The notes: a model not told the origin generated them from the letters alone. Positions 1 to 8,955 are shown, counted from the stretch's first letter. The stretch is 52,970 bases of DNA from JBBQKF01 sp038326615 (GCA_038326615.1 JBBQKF010000012.1:1-52970); one strand, 5' to 3'. A program made the numbers and translations.

Positions 1-59
1 TGAATTTCTTTTATATAGATTTTATAGGCTAAATAATCAATTAAAGGTTAGGTGATAAA

Positions 60-476
60 ATGAAAGAGAATAGTTGTTATACTTACTTTGCTATTAAGGG
101 CAATATTGAGTGGCAAATAATCACAGCAAGATTGGGATTGCAACCAACTAAAAAGTGGAACATCGGAGACAAACGCAGTAATGGAACTCAATATGATTTT
201 GCGTTATGGGAATTTGGTTATTTCGATGATTATGATGTTTTGGTTGAAAACCAAATGATGAAAACCATTCAATCTCTTATACCTCTTAAAGAAGAACTAA
301 ATTTAATAAAAAAAGAATATGATGTGAGCTTTGTTTTAGAAATCGTCCCAACAGTTTACCCTAACAATAGTTCTCCTTGTTTAGCTCCCAATAGAGCTGT
401 AATTGAATTTTGTTATGAAACAGGTACAGATATAGATATTGATTTATATATTAACGATTTAAATGATGAAGAATAG
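60..476 (+). CDS. DUF4279 domain-containing protein
   Basis: A 138-aa soluble protein with no signal peptide or membrane segment. The N-terminal half has the look of the DUF4279 family: an aromatic opening (CYTYFAIKG), then a short stretch ending in LGLQPTKKWNIGD, followed by a W-x-F core. The family is of unknown function and is often found scattered in accessory DNA and next to toxin, immunity or defence genes. The start ATG at 60 has an AGGTGA-type ribosome site just upstream. The C-terminus is strongly acidic. It is followed by a terminator-like hairpin, so it is probably its own transcription unit. Family assignment is by eye; function is not inferred. Confidence 0.75.
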   Translation: MKENSCYTYFAIKGNIEWQIITARLGLQPTKKWNIGDKRSNGTQYDFALWEFGYFDDYDVLVENQMMKTIQSLIPLKEELNLIKKEYDVSFVLEIVPTVYPNNSSPCLAPNRAVIEFCYETGTDIDIDLYINDLNDEE

Positions 477-502
477 CTTCGGTTATTAAAATACCATCAC
501 CC

Positions 503-531
503 AACCGCTCATAATACGGGCGGTTTTGTTA
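503..531 (+). terminator. Rho-independent terminator after DUF4279 gene
   Basis: An 8-bp stem (AACCGCTC paired with GGGCGGTT, one T-G wobble) with a 7-nt loop, followed by a T-rich tail, 27 bp after the stop codon of the DUF4279 gene. Confidence 0.7.
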
Positions 532-540
532 TTTAAGAAT

Positions 541-690
541 TAAAAACGCAGCCCTTCCGTACCGTTCCACGCTCACTTCGACCGTGTTATCACTGTCGGT
601 GCTATGCAGACATTATGCAAAGGGCGAGCTCATATCATCGCACACTATCCTTTGCCGCAGGTATCTCTCCGGTGGCTGCTATTCAATTTT
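541..690 (-). pseudogene. GC-richer remnant, possible fragment of a mobile-element gene
   Basis: This stretch is visibly richer in G and C than the AT-rich DNA on either side and has no intact ORF. Read on the minus strand, one frame gives a protein-like string interrupted by a stop and ending in DNTVEVSVERYGRAAF. That suggests a decayed coding fragment, probably left by an integrative element. I do not recognise the gene. Alternatively it is a structured non-coding segment. Confidence 0.3.
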
Positions 691-854
691 AAGTTGCCTG
701 TTTACTTTCAACAAGCGTCGTGATATAATATCAACAATACATATATATAATAAGCATAGTTGATTATTGATTATATAGAGTGTTTTCCGAAATATCTATG
801 AACTATGGATATCTTAAAAATTTCAAATACCTATTGTTGAATAAGGGGTTCAAA

Positions 855-1949
855 ATGAATACAGAAAAAGATTTTGGTGCAATAAAAAAGAAGCCGCTTT
901 CATACGGCTTCATAAGTAAGGGTGATATTTGGTTCGCTTTGAAGTACAATTTCACAAATGAACTTACCATGCGTAATCGCATTGGTCAAAATCTCGTTGA
1001 TTTTGTTTGGATAGATAGTAAAATTGTTATTACTTCTCTACAAATGCTCTGGGATACATACGCGCAAGCAAGAAATAAAAAAGATGAATACAACTTTATT
1101 ACAGTAGCTATGCTCGAAAGAGCAAAAAGGTTTTTATCTACTAACGTTTATCTTTCTTTATATTTATTTGCTTTTATTGATTTTCTTCTTGAAGATATCA
1201 TAGATGAGCGAGTTATCAGTATGGATTTTATTTTTGATAGTGATTGGTTAGACATACCTAATAACACACATATCCATGCAAATGAAAAGTTTTCTTTTAT
1301 CGACCACTTTGCGGACAGTTTCTTTGCAATTCAAAAAAGTGTACAAAAAAGCTTGGATTCAATATTGGCAGGTAGAACTGACAATCCCGATATGACCCCT
1401 GCTGCAAGGCTTTCTCTGCTTGAAAATACCGATGAATTTTATAAAAACAATTGGGGCACACGGTTTACTTCTTTTATCGATAAGCCATATGAAGGAGCAA
1501 AAAGCTATGTCCAACTGACTGAACTTAGCACTATAACAGATATGCTGAGATATGAATTGACCCAATTGATCTTAAAGAATGTGCCTTATAAAACATGCAA
1601 ATGTTGCCATGAACTGTTTATCCCAAAGGGCCGTTCAGATAGTCTTTACTGCTTACGAATAATGCCGGGCAGGACAAAGCCTTGTTCCGTTATAGGAGCC
1701 AACCTTGTTGCGGTAGGAAAGCGAAATACAGACCCTATTCTTAGAATCTATCGCAAAGCATATGAACGACTCAAAAAGAGAATTGAGCTTGGTTATATGA
1801 CTGATGAGGAATTTTTCAAGTGGGATGATACAGCCAAAGAAATTCGGGACAAATGCAAAAACAACAAAATATCTCTTGTAGAATTTGAAAAATGGATTGA
1901 TGATACCAGCCGGAAAAGGAAAACAAAGGACATTAAATTAGATTTTTGA
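855..1949 (+). CDS. DUF6076-like protein with C-terminal zinc-ribbon motif
   Basis: A protein of about 364 aa. The N-terminal two thirds is helical and unremarkable. The C-terminal third has a paired-cysteine motif (CKCCHELFIP, then YC and C within about 20 residues), followed by a charged helical tail with EEFFKWDDTAKEIRDKC. This arrangement matches my memory of DUF6076, an uncharacterised family common in clostridial conjugative elements. The frame stays open upstream to a possible ATG at 798, but only ATG 855 has a suitable ribosome site (AAGGGG, 843-848). It sits alone between the remnant at 541-690 and the XRE-DUF3990 operon. Function unknown. Confidence 0.6.
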   Translation: MNTEKDFGAIKKKPLSYGFISKGDIWFALKYNFTNELTMRNRIGQNLVDFVWIDSKIVITSLQMLWDTYAQARNKKDEYNFITVAMLERAKRFLSTNVYLSLYLFAFIDFLLEDIIDERVISMDFIFDSDWLDIPNNTHIHANEKFSFIDHFADSFFAIQKSVQKSLDSILAGRTDNPDMTPAARLSLLENTDEFYKNNWGTRFTSFIDKPYEGAKSYVQLTELSTITDMLRYELTQLILKNVPYKTCKCCHELFIPKGRSDSLYCLRIMPGRTKPCSVIGANLVAVGKRNTDPILRIYRKAYERLKKRIELGYMTDEEFFKWDDTAKEIRDKCKNNKISLVEFEKWIDDTSRKRKTKDIKLDF

Positions 1950-2015
1950 AGTTGTAATTTGTGTTGAGTATATTTCATTAATTCAATTTTTATATGGAGA
2001 AAATAGAAAAATCAC

Positions 2016-2067
2016 TTGATTATTTTATAATAATTATGTTATACTAAACGCATATAAAATGTTATAT
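2016..2067 (+). promoter_or_regulatory. Promoter and possible autoregulatory operator of the XRE-DUF3990 operon
   Basis: A -35 TTGATT (2016-2021) and -10 TATACT (2040-2045) are 18 bp apart. Just downstream, at the expected transcription start, lies a small palindrome, ATATAA-aatg-TTATAT (2052-2067). Because the gene encodes an XRE-type repressor domain, this is a reasonable autoregulatory operator. That role is inferred. Confidence 0.5.
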
Positions 2068-2087
2068 CAATTAATGTGGAGGCAAAT

Positions 2088-2936
2088 ATGAAAATAGCTG
2101 AAACAATAAAAGAAATTAGAAACCGCTTAAACCTCAGCCAAAAAGAGATGGCTGAGGCTTTAGGTGTGACTTTTGCCACCGTAAACCGCTGGGAAAATGA
2201 TCGTTGTGAACCAACGCAAATTGCTATAAAAGGCATCAAATCCTTATGCGAGAAAAACCATATTGAATTCTCTGAGTTTGAGGGAAACCTTATTTTTGTA
2301 GGAACCGAAAAGGTTGCACTTTACCATGGTTCAAAAAGTGGTATTGATGGCGACATTTCGCCCATTAGTCGTGAATTGTGCGACTTTGGCAAAGGTTTCT
2401 ATATGGGTACTGAAAAAAGTCAGCCACTCACTCTTATCTGCAATTTCCCGAAGGCTAAGCTTTACACTGTTGAGGCGGATTTAACAGGACTTAATATTCT
2501 TGATATTGAGGTTGGTATAGACTGGGCTTTACTCATTGCCTTTAACCGTGGAAAGATGGATAGCATCAAGGGCACGACTATTTACAATAAATATAAAGAG
2601 ATGTCAAAAGATTTTGATATGATAATTGGCTTTATCGCAAATGATAGAATGTTTGTTGTGCTTGACCGTTTCTTCTCTGGTGATATAACGGATGTGGCAC
2701 TTATTAATAGTCTTTCAGCCTTGAAGCTTGGTAAACAATATGTTGCCATCACTGATAAGGCTTGCGGGCAGATAAAAATCACCCATGAAAAGGAAATCGG
2801 CACAAAAGAGCGTGATGAGCTTCGACTTTCCAGCGAGAAGAACCGTGAGGAAGGCATTACAAAAGCAGAGGAAATCTGCAAAAAACACCGTCGTGACGGA
2901 CGCTTCTTTGATGAAATCATCGGTGGAGGTGCATGA
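2088..2936 (+). CDS. XRE-family HTH fused to DUF3990 (ADP-ribosyltransferase-like) domain
   Basis: A 282-aa protein. Residues 1-60 are a clear XRE/Cro helix-turn-helix (IRNRLNLSQKEMAEAL, then VTFATVNRWEND). The rest matches DUF3990, a family placed in the ADP-ribosyltransferase fold: a YHGS motif near residue 80, DFGKGFYMGT about 25 residues later, and the typical C-terminal DRFFSGDI and LGKQYVAITDKA segments. The likely role is a toxin-like or regulatory enzyme that carries its own DNA-binding domain. The start at 2088 has GGAGG seven bases upstream; a GTG at 2076 overlaps that site and is less likely. It is followed one base after its stop by a second gene, suggesting a two-gene toxin-antitoxin-like unit. 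No target can be inferred. Confidence 0.75.
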   Translation: MKIAETIKEIRNRLNLSQKEMAEALGVTFATVNRWENDRCEPTQIAIKGIKSLCEKNHIEFSEFEGNLIFVGTEKVALYHGSKSGIDGDISPISRELCDFGKGFYMGTEKSQPLTLICNFPKAKLYTVEADLTGLNILDIEVGIDWALLIAFNRGKMDSIKGTTIYNKYKEMSKDFDMIIGFIANDRMFVVLDRFFSGDITDVALINSLSALKLGKQYVAITDKACGQIKITHEKEIGTKERDELRLSSEKNREEGITKAEEICKKHRRDGRFFDEIIGGGA

Positions 2937-2937
2937 T

Positions 2938-3375
2938 ATGAAAAAGTCGATCAGTAGCTTTGAACGACAGCTCTGCGATATTCAAGGAAGGTTATTTGAA
3001 CTTTCCGCTAAGCAGGGATACGCCTCTAAGGAATTCATCACCACCTTTATGAATAGTGAAACGGCAGGAAATTTAGACAGAGATTATGACCGCCTTCAAT
3101 GGCTTGGCGAAGAATACATTCTTGCAAACCTTGCCGACGAAGCTCATTTAAATAAAGGTGAGGTTTTTTCAAATGAGGTACTTTTCTGGGCAGGTTATAC
3201 CTACCGCTACTGGCATTTCATAACCGGTGAAAGCAGCAAGGCAATCATCACACAAGCCAATGCAGATATTATGAATGAAAGTTACTTTGGTTTTCACACT
3301 CTCGATGTTGCAATGGCTGTTATGGATTTGAAAGAGTTGTATAGACAAAAAAATGACTTAAATAAGCACTTTTAA
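2938..3375 (+). CDS. Small partner protein of XRE-DUF3990 (putative antitoxin)
   Basis: A 145-aa soluble protein with a mostly helical composition and no motif I recognise. The in-frame ORF extends back into the preceding gene, but ATG 2938 lies one base after that gene's stop and follows GGTGGAGGTG, a good ribosome site, so translation is probably coupled. The position directly after an XRE-ADP-ribosyltransferase-like gene makes an antitoxin or modifier role the simplest guess, by analogy with two-gene toxin-antitoxin units. It does not look like DUF3791, the partner I would have expected for DUF3990. Confidence 0.6.
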   Translation: MKKSISSFERQLCDIQGRLFELSAKQGYASKEFITTFMNSETAGNLDRDYDRLQWLGEEYILANLADEAHLNKGEVFSNEVLFWAGYTYRYWHFITGESSKAIITQANADIMNESYFGFHTLDVAMAVMDLKELYRQKNDLNKHF

Positions 3376-3557
3376 TGATGTGAAAATGATGTGGTTGAAG
3401 AATATTGGACTCGAAATCGAGACCGCTATAACCACGGTGAGCTCTCGGAGTTAGGAACGATATAGAAGTGTTTAACGTTATAGCTTCAGCCCAATTTCTA
3501 TTAAATTCAAAATCTCAATTTTTACAGGAATTCTACCAGACAAGGAGGTCGCAGAAA

Positions 3558-5000
3558 ATGCATAAGGCGTACGATACAATTTTACAATCCGAAGTCGAAG
3601 CCATTTTTGCTGCAAAAAGTGCTGGATTTGAACCATATCGTTATACGTGCGCCTGTTGCGGAGAAGAAGTTCATATTTGTGCTGCGGATAGTATTGCTCA
3701 AGTTGCACATTTTAGACACCGCAGTGGAAATAATGATGCCGAGTGCGACGAATATCTGGGCAATAACAGCGCAATCAGTATTGCATTACATTCGCGGCGC
3801 AGTAATTGTGAAAGAGTTGAAATTTACTATTCTAACATAACTAAGACATTCAGTCTCGGTGTAAGATTCTCTTTAAACGAAATAGATTATTACGAACAAA
3901 ATAACATAGATTTTGAAATTAGAACTAAAGACTCAGCATATCCTTTTTACACACTCCCGATAAACAAGGTATATTTCACACCTGATATTTCTCTAATGAT
4001 CCAATTGACTGACTTTTCTTATAACTACTGTATTTCTAACACCCTAACTCATTCACTTCGCAAATATGAATTTTTCAAGAAGGGTAGACAAGGATATGTA
4101 TCGCCTTCATTTTTCAAGATCCAAGGCTGTAATGATGACAATAATTATAATGCAAAGCTTGTTCGTAGCAAAGTTTTGTTCACAAACACGCAATATCTAC
4201 TCGTCTTCCCAAGCCAATATAACACAGTTTCGTTCTCTCCGGGAGTGGATTTAGGCAATCCGTTTGTGTTTGAAAGCATGGGCAAAAAGTTCTGTGGGAT
4301 GACTATTTCTTTTTTAAATAAATGTACACAGATAGAAGAGCAATTGTATTTCTGGGATTATAGTTTAGAGGCGTCAGAAACACTAACACTTTTATGGCCA
4401 CCAGCTCCAATAGTTAATGACAGTTTCCAGATTCAGTCAAACACCGTTTTTTTGTATTCAAGTTTTATGTTACAAGCTCACGGGAACATCAATGTTCATT
4501 CATCTGATATTTTGAAAAACAATGATGGTATCTCTCGTATTTCAATAAACCAAAAAACAAAAATAATACAAAAGAACGCAGAAGTCGCTATTGATATGGA
4601 AGAACATTTTGCGAATGATATAGTGCCTTTAGTGATACCGGATTGTGTTGCCAGCAGCTTCCTTGTGCCTGACGATGGACTATACTTTTTGTTCGATGAT
4701 TTCGGGACAAGACATCTGAAAGCTGGACAAGTTGCATTATTAACCAAAAACGGTGAAATTAGGATGTATGATGGAAACTATTGTGTTGAACGGATTAATT
4801 ATTGCCCACAAGGTGGTTTGGAAGGTAAAGAGTTAATGCAAGATATTCAATACTACTATAAACGCACAGTACCTTGTGATCGGACTTGCTTCACTGATGT
4901 TCCTCAAAGTGTTGAAGTTGCTGAATACATAAATACATGCAAGCTCACTGGTATTATCAATGCAGTAACCAGCCAATATATCTTGGAGGGTATTTTATGA
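3558..5000 (+). CDS. Protein with N-terminal CoiA-like zinc domain; first gene of the DUF1998-helicase operon
   Basis: A 480-aa protein. The frame extends upstream to GTG 3468, but ATG 3558 has a near-perfect AAGGAGGT ribosome site eight bases before it and is taken as the start. Residues 1-70 look like the N-terminal zinc domain of CoiA-type competence/nuclease proteins: a predicted helix, then YTCACCGEEV, a spacer and AHFRHRSG, then a cysteine. The remainder is beta-rich with no motif I can name, and I see no clear nuclease active site. Its stop overlaps an ATG (ATGA at 4997), so the next gene is translationally coupled. A nucleic-acid recognition role in a defence-like complex is inferred from the zinc domain and the helicase partner. 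Confidence 0.6.
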   Translation: MHKAYDTILQSEVEAIFAAKSAGFEPYRYTCACCGEEVHICAADSIAQVAHFRHRSGNNDAECDEYLGNNSAISIALHSRRSNCERVEIYYSNITKTFSLGVRFSLNEIDYYEQNNIDFEIRTKDSAYPFYTLPINKVYFTPDISLMIQLTDFSYNYCISNTLTHSLRKYEFFKKGRQGYVSPSFFKIQGCNDDNNYNAKLVRSKVLFTNTQYLLVFPSQYNTVSFSPGVDLGNPFVFESMGKKFCGMTISFLNKCTQIEEQLYFWDYSLEASETLTLLWPPAPIVNDSFQIQSNTVFLYSSFMLQAHGNINVHSSDILKNNDGISRISINQKTKIIQKNAEVAIDMEEHFANDIVPLVIPDCVASSFLVPDDGLYFLFDDFGTRHLKAGQVALLTKNGEIRMYDGNYCVERINYCPQGGLEGKELMQDIQYYYKRTVPCDRTCFTDVPQSVEVAEYINTCKLTGIINAVTSQYILEGIL

Positions 5001-5013
5001 TTACACTCAAAAA

Positions 5014-6627
5014 TTGACAAATGACGAAGAAAGAACCCTCTCCCTTGATTTCTTTAGTGATGATGAAATCAAGTACATTTGCGATTCGATTAACCATCAG
5101 GAAATCATAGGATATTTTACGAAAAATGCAAAACAATTCAACAAAATTCGTCCGGGATTTAGACCGAAATCGATCCCAGAAAAAGAGGCTAAGAGACTTC
5201 TTTTTATAAACATAAATAACTACTTTATCTCGTCTTTTATTGAAAGACGAGTTGAAATGCGGCTCATAGAAATTAAGGAGCACTATAATAAGTGCATTAA
5301 TAATGACGACACGCATCTTTCTGCTCTTTTACACACTCTGCCATATAGCGTCTTTTCAGAGAATATTATGCTGTATTTCAAAATGATTGGGGAGAATTTT
5401 TCTGAAAATGAGTTTGGAATTATGTGTGCAGCTATAAGCACTATTGGGAAGTTTCAAAAAGAAGTAGAAACTCAAAAAGAAGAGCAAAAATCCAAAGAAT
5501 CACATATTAATAATCTTGAATCACAACTAAAAGTTGAAAAATCTTCATTGGTTAAGTGCAAAACTAATTTAGAAAACTATAGAATTGAGCTTCAGGTATT
5601 AAAAAACGAAGTCGCAGAGATGAAAATGTTCAAGGCAATTGTTAATGATAATGAAAAGCAAATCATGTCATATGAAAATGAAATTAATGCATTGCGGAAT
5701 AAAATTATAGTAATACAAGAGCAGTTATCAGATTCAGAGATCAAAAACAAACAACTTAGAGAACAAATTCGTGTTGAAATAGAGGAACAAAAAAACATTG
5801 AGGCAAAAGAAAGTCATGAAGTAATGATGGCAAAACGTCCATGTGAAATTGATATGGATGAGTTTAGTGAAAATCTTGGTTATAATCTTATTGATATTGG
5901 CATTTCATCAGATGAAGATTATTATTCCTTAATATGTGAGCATTTGTGTAACACAATATTTATGGGAATGCCTATTATTATCAATCGCGCCATCGGAATT
6001 AACATTGCCAAATGCATTAGCAACGCTTTAATCGGGCAGGAGAAAATTGATATTTTAACTTTCAATATTAATCTTTCCACAGAAAAAATTGATAATTTCT
6101 TATTTGCATGCGGCCGAATTGCTTGTTTGGACAATTTCATTGGTAATTATAATGAAACCGAACTTATTCCTTTATTAGAAAAACATAAAGATAAAATAGT
6201 ATTTGTCACATCTACTTATGATCGAACATTGAATTATGTAGCCAAAGAGTTTTTGCAACACTGCTTTTACTTAAATCTTAACAGAATTCAGGCTTTATCC
6301 GTCAACAAAGTAATAACTGAAGATCCATCGACATTCCCTGAGGAAGATTTCATACCAATTTGGTCGGATTCTGGAAATAGGTATTCTGATTTGCTCAAAA
6401 CAATATTGCATGAACTTGGTTTTTCACAAGTCATTATTTCACAAAAATGCTTGCTTGTCTTCGATGAGGGAAGCCTTATTCGTTTACTTGCATTTGACAT
6501 TTTGCCATATTGTGCGGATGTTTTAGGGGTTTCTCCGTTTAATTCGTCTGCACGCCTGCTAAAATATGCAGGCGACTCAGGGCGATGTCCACAAAAGAAC
6601 CTATTTAAGGAGTGGTTTGTAAGATGA
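5014..6627 (+). CDS. Coiled-coil protein with degenerate AAA+-like C-terminal half; 5' end probably frameshifted
   Basis: A 537-aa frame. About residues 145-270 form a long Lys/Glu-rich coiled coil. The C-terminal half reads like an AAA+ ATPase core in which the Walker A lysine is missing: GMPIIINRAIGINIAKCIS, then a helical stretch, KIVFVTSTYDRTL at the sensor I position, and an LQHCFYLNL segment. It is therefore probably a catalytically dead scaffold. The frame opens at TTG 5014 without a good ribosome site. An ATG at 4997 overlaps the previous stop (ATGA) and has GGAGGG upstream, but it reaches a stop after six codons. One extra A in the A5 run at 5009-5013 would join that start to this frame. 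The gene is thus either interrupted by a one-base loss or affected by an assembly error. Its product is unnamed in any family I know. Confidence 0.55.
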   Translation: MTNDEERTLSLDFFSDDEIKYICDSINHQEIIGYFTKNAKQFNKIRPGFRPKSIPEKEAKRLLFININNYFISSFIERRVEMRLIEIKEHYNKCINNDDTHLSALLHTLPYSVFSENIMLYFKMIGENFSENEFGIMCAAISTIGKFQKEVETQKEEQKSKESHINNLESQLKVEKSSLVKCKTNLENYRIELQVLKNEVAEMKMFKAIVNDNEKQIMSYENEINALRNKIIVIQEQLSDSEIKNKQLREQIRVEIEEQKNIEAKESHEVMMAKRPCEIDMDEFSENLGYNLIDIGISSDEDYYSLICEHLCNTIFMGMPIIINRAIGINIAKCISNALIGQEKIDILTFNINLSTEKIDNFLFACGRIACLDNFIGNYNETELIPLLEKHKDKIVFVTSTYDRTLNYVAKEFLQHCFYLNLNRIQALSVNKVITEDPSTFPEEDFIPIWSDSGNRYSDLLKTILHELGFSQVIISQKCLLVFDEGSLIRLLAFDILPYCADVLGVSPFNSSARLLKYAGDSGRCPQKNLFKEWFVR

Positions 6628-7643
6628 ACGATTTCTTATTAACTATGTCGGAAGATATGGGGATTACACGATTTAACGATGAGACAAATGATTCGTTCAT
6701 ATATCGGCTCTGTTATTCAGCATTGGGGCAATGGGGTTTGCAAATTGCACGCAGTTCTTCTGGCGGTGCAATTGGAACAAGCAAGCATAATCAAACAATT
6801 GTTTTGAATGACCTGATACAACGGTATTCCGAGCTATTTCCAAATATTTCAGATAAATTCATGAATGAAAAAGACCCACAGAATAAACTTTCCGTTCATA
6901 TTCGAAAAACATATGAAGAAACTGGACATTTGCTTACTGACAAGAACAATCACAACAGAATAGCTAATTATGGACGTAGTATTGTTTTTAAAGACTCGGC
7001 TTTGTATTTCGGACTTCCCAGCACATCATATACAGTAAATGGACTTGGGGCTTTTTCAAGACCTACCGAATATCAAATATCGGTTAATGATTTTTTAATA
7101 AGAGATAATTTAACTACCGAAGAATATCTCAATGTTCAATATGACATCATAGATTTTTACGATAGAGATATTGATCTTACGGAGCTTCAATTCTTCAATC
7201 CACTATCATCCAATGTGCCATCACAGTCTTGGATTTCAAAAATTAGAACAAATTATACGATAGCAAGAAAGTCTGAACAAGGCCCGTTTTACAGAATAAT
7301 TGAAGAGCCAAACGGAACCATATTATTCGCAGATGAGATTATTGAGCAACAAACCAATATACTAACATCATATGAGTTTAGACGGATATATTTCGCTCTA
7401 AAAGCGCATTACGGTAATCCGCTCAAAGCAACCATAAGTCAAATTGATGAATCTTATTCCCATTTAAGGCTTCGCGGTCATTTACCAAACCGAGAGTACT
7501 ATTTTTTATTGCTCTTATCATGGCCAGCCAATAATGCTTTCGATAAGGTGAACTTTATCATAAAGAACGAATTTATCCCAAAAGTGACCATGACCCTTGA
7601 AAATATCGGAATAACTATAGAAGGAGGAAATACAAATGCTTAA
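6624..7643 (+). CDS. Unknown protein, third gene of the DUF1998-helicase operon
   Basis: A 339-aa protein without signal peptide or membrane segments and without a motif I recognise. The start at ATG 6624 overlaps the previous stop (ATGA), with AAGGAG at 6607-6612; the frame also allows GTG 6612. The C-terminal third has an RLRGHLPNREYYFLLLLSWP segment that looks like a structural core. Its gene ends eight bases inside the helicase gene, so all four genes are tightly coupled. The order and sizes (about 480, 540, 340 and 1,680 aa) bring to mind the B-C-D-E part of Druantia type I. That is a recollection of layout, not a sequence match. Confidence 0.55.
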   Translation: MNDFLLTMSEDMGITRFNDETNDSFIYRLCYSALGQWGLQIARSSSGGAIGTSKHNQTIVLNDLIQRYSELFPNISDKFMNEKDPQNKLSVHIRKTYEETGHLLTDKNNHNRIANYGRSIVFKDSALYFGLPSTSYTVNGLGAFSRPTEYQISVNDFLIRDNLTTEEYLNVQYDIIDFYDRDIDLTELQFFNPLSSNVPSQSWISKIRTNYTIARKSEQGPFYRIIEEPNGTILFADEIIEQQTNILTSYEFRRIYFALKAHYGNPLKATISQIDESYSHLRLRGHLPNREYYFLLLLSWPANNAFDKVNFIIKNEFIPKVTMTLENIGITIEGGNTNA

Positions 7644-8955
7644 TTCAAACGGAGTACAACAATACTATCAAGCAATTCGAGATAGGCTAAAAAACTACAT
7701 AAAATCAGATTATTTGGCTAACAGTGAAACCCTTCTTCTTTACATCGAAGATCTTTTAGGGGAGTCTTGTTCCGAACATACAAATATAGCTCGTGAGCCA
7801 TATATCGAGACTTCGGCATCGTATAAGAAAAAACATAACGGCATTGCAGAATCGAAAGAAATTGAACAAAGCGTAAAAGAAGCGCTGTTAAAATTAGTAA
7901 AAGAAAATCTTGGTGTTTTCACTGACCCGTTTGAACACCAAGTTAAGGCCTTGGAGTATTTTTCAGTTGGAAAAGATTTATTTGTTTCAACTGGCACAGG
8001 CTCCGGTAAAACCGAATGCTTTATTTGGCCGATAATTGCAAAATGCTTTGATGAAGCAAAAAATCGTCCGGAACTATTTAAAAATGAAGCTGTTCGTACC
8101 CTTATTATCTATCCTATGAATGCCCTTGTTTCTGACCAACTTGCCAGATTTAGAAGAATAATCGGAAGTGATAAATTTCGCGACATATTTACCAAGGATA
8201 CCTATGCTACACGTATTCCTCATTTTGGTATGTATACAGGAAGAACACCATACGCAGGAGATGCCAAACTCGCAAGCAGCCGCGCATTAGCCAGTACATT
8301 TCGAGAGAATTACATAATAAACCCCAACGCAGATGCCGAAATGCAACAAAGGCAAATTAACAACATTAATGGACTTAAAAGCATTAACAAGTATCCTTCC
8401 AGGTTTGGTGATTATGGTCTTGAGACATTTATTGAAAATTTAGAAAAGAATATACACAGTCCGTCACCATATGATTCTGAACTTATTACGCGTTTTGAAA
8501 TACAAAACTGTCCTCCAGACATTCTTATCACCAACTATTCTATGTTAGAGTATATGTTGCTACGTCAACGCGAAGCGAATGTTTGGGATAAAACCAAAGA
8601 ATGGCTTGACGCATCCGCAGAAAACAAACTTCTTATTGTCTTGGATGAAGCTCACATGTATCGTGGTTCTGCAGGTGGTGAGATTGCTCTTCTACTTGAG
8701 CGTTTGTTTTATCGATTGGGCATTTCAATTGATAGAGTCCAGTTTATTCTCACAACGGCAAGTATGCCTCAAAGCGAACGAGGAGCTATTGACAACTTTT
8801 ATAAAGGTCTTACAGGAAAAGAGCCTTCTTCTTGTGAGTTCCTTTTTGGCACAAAAGAGGAAGTTCCAGAAAACCCTGAGATTAAGACCAGTATCACAGC
8901 ACTGGCCTCTATTGGTTCTTTTCAAGTACAGGGGATGAAATTATTCAAAGAATAA
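7636..8955 (+). CDS. DEAH helicase, N-terminal part (frameshifted from 9027-12683)
   Basis: A 439-aa frame with the N-terminal RecA-like domain of a large superfamily 2 helicase. Walker A GTGSGKTE spans about residues 120-127, a YPMNALVSDQ motif Ia follows, and the DEAH box is at residues 337-340 (VLDEAHMYRG), with TTASM as motif III. ATG 7636 has GGAGG upstream and overlaps the previous gene by eight bases. The frame leaves the helicase at about 8920. From there the +2 frame continues with a natural helicase sequence (STGDEIIQRIKDF) that leads straight into the next ORF. Adding one T to the T4 run at 8919-8922 restores a single protein of about 1,680 aa. Confidence 0.85.
   Translation: MLNSNGVQQYYQAIRDRLKNYIKSDYLANSETLLLYIEDLLGESCSEHTNIAREPYIETSASYKKKHNGIAESKEIEQSVKEALLKLVKENLGVFTDPFEHQVKALEYFSVGKDLFVSTGTGSGKTECFIWPIIAKCFDEAKNRPELFKNEAVRTLIIYPMNALVSDQLARFRRIIGSDKFRDIFTKDTYATRIPHFGMYTGRTPYAGDAKLASSRALASTFRENYIINPNADAEMQQRQINNINGLKSINKYPSRFGDYGLETFIENLEKNIHSPSPYDSELITRFEIQNCPPDILITNYSMLEYMLLRQREANVWDKTKEWLDASAENKLLIVLDEAHMYRGSAGGEIALLLERLFYRLGISIDRVQFILTTASMPQSERGAIDNFYKGLTGKEPSSCEFLFGTKEEVPENPEIKTSITALASIGSFQVQGMKLFKE

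Noticed and set aside
3396..3440. String resembling a serine tRNA anticodon arm (GGACTCGAAATCGAG)
   Set aside because: No acceptor stem, D arm or T arm could be found around it; it is at most a trace of an attachment site and I cannot support even that.
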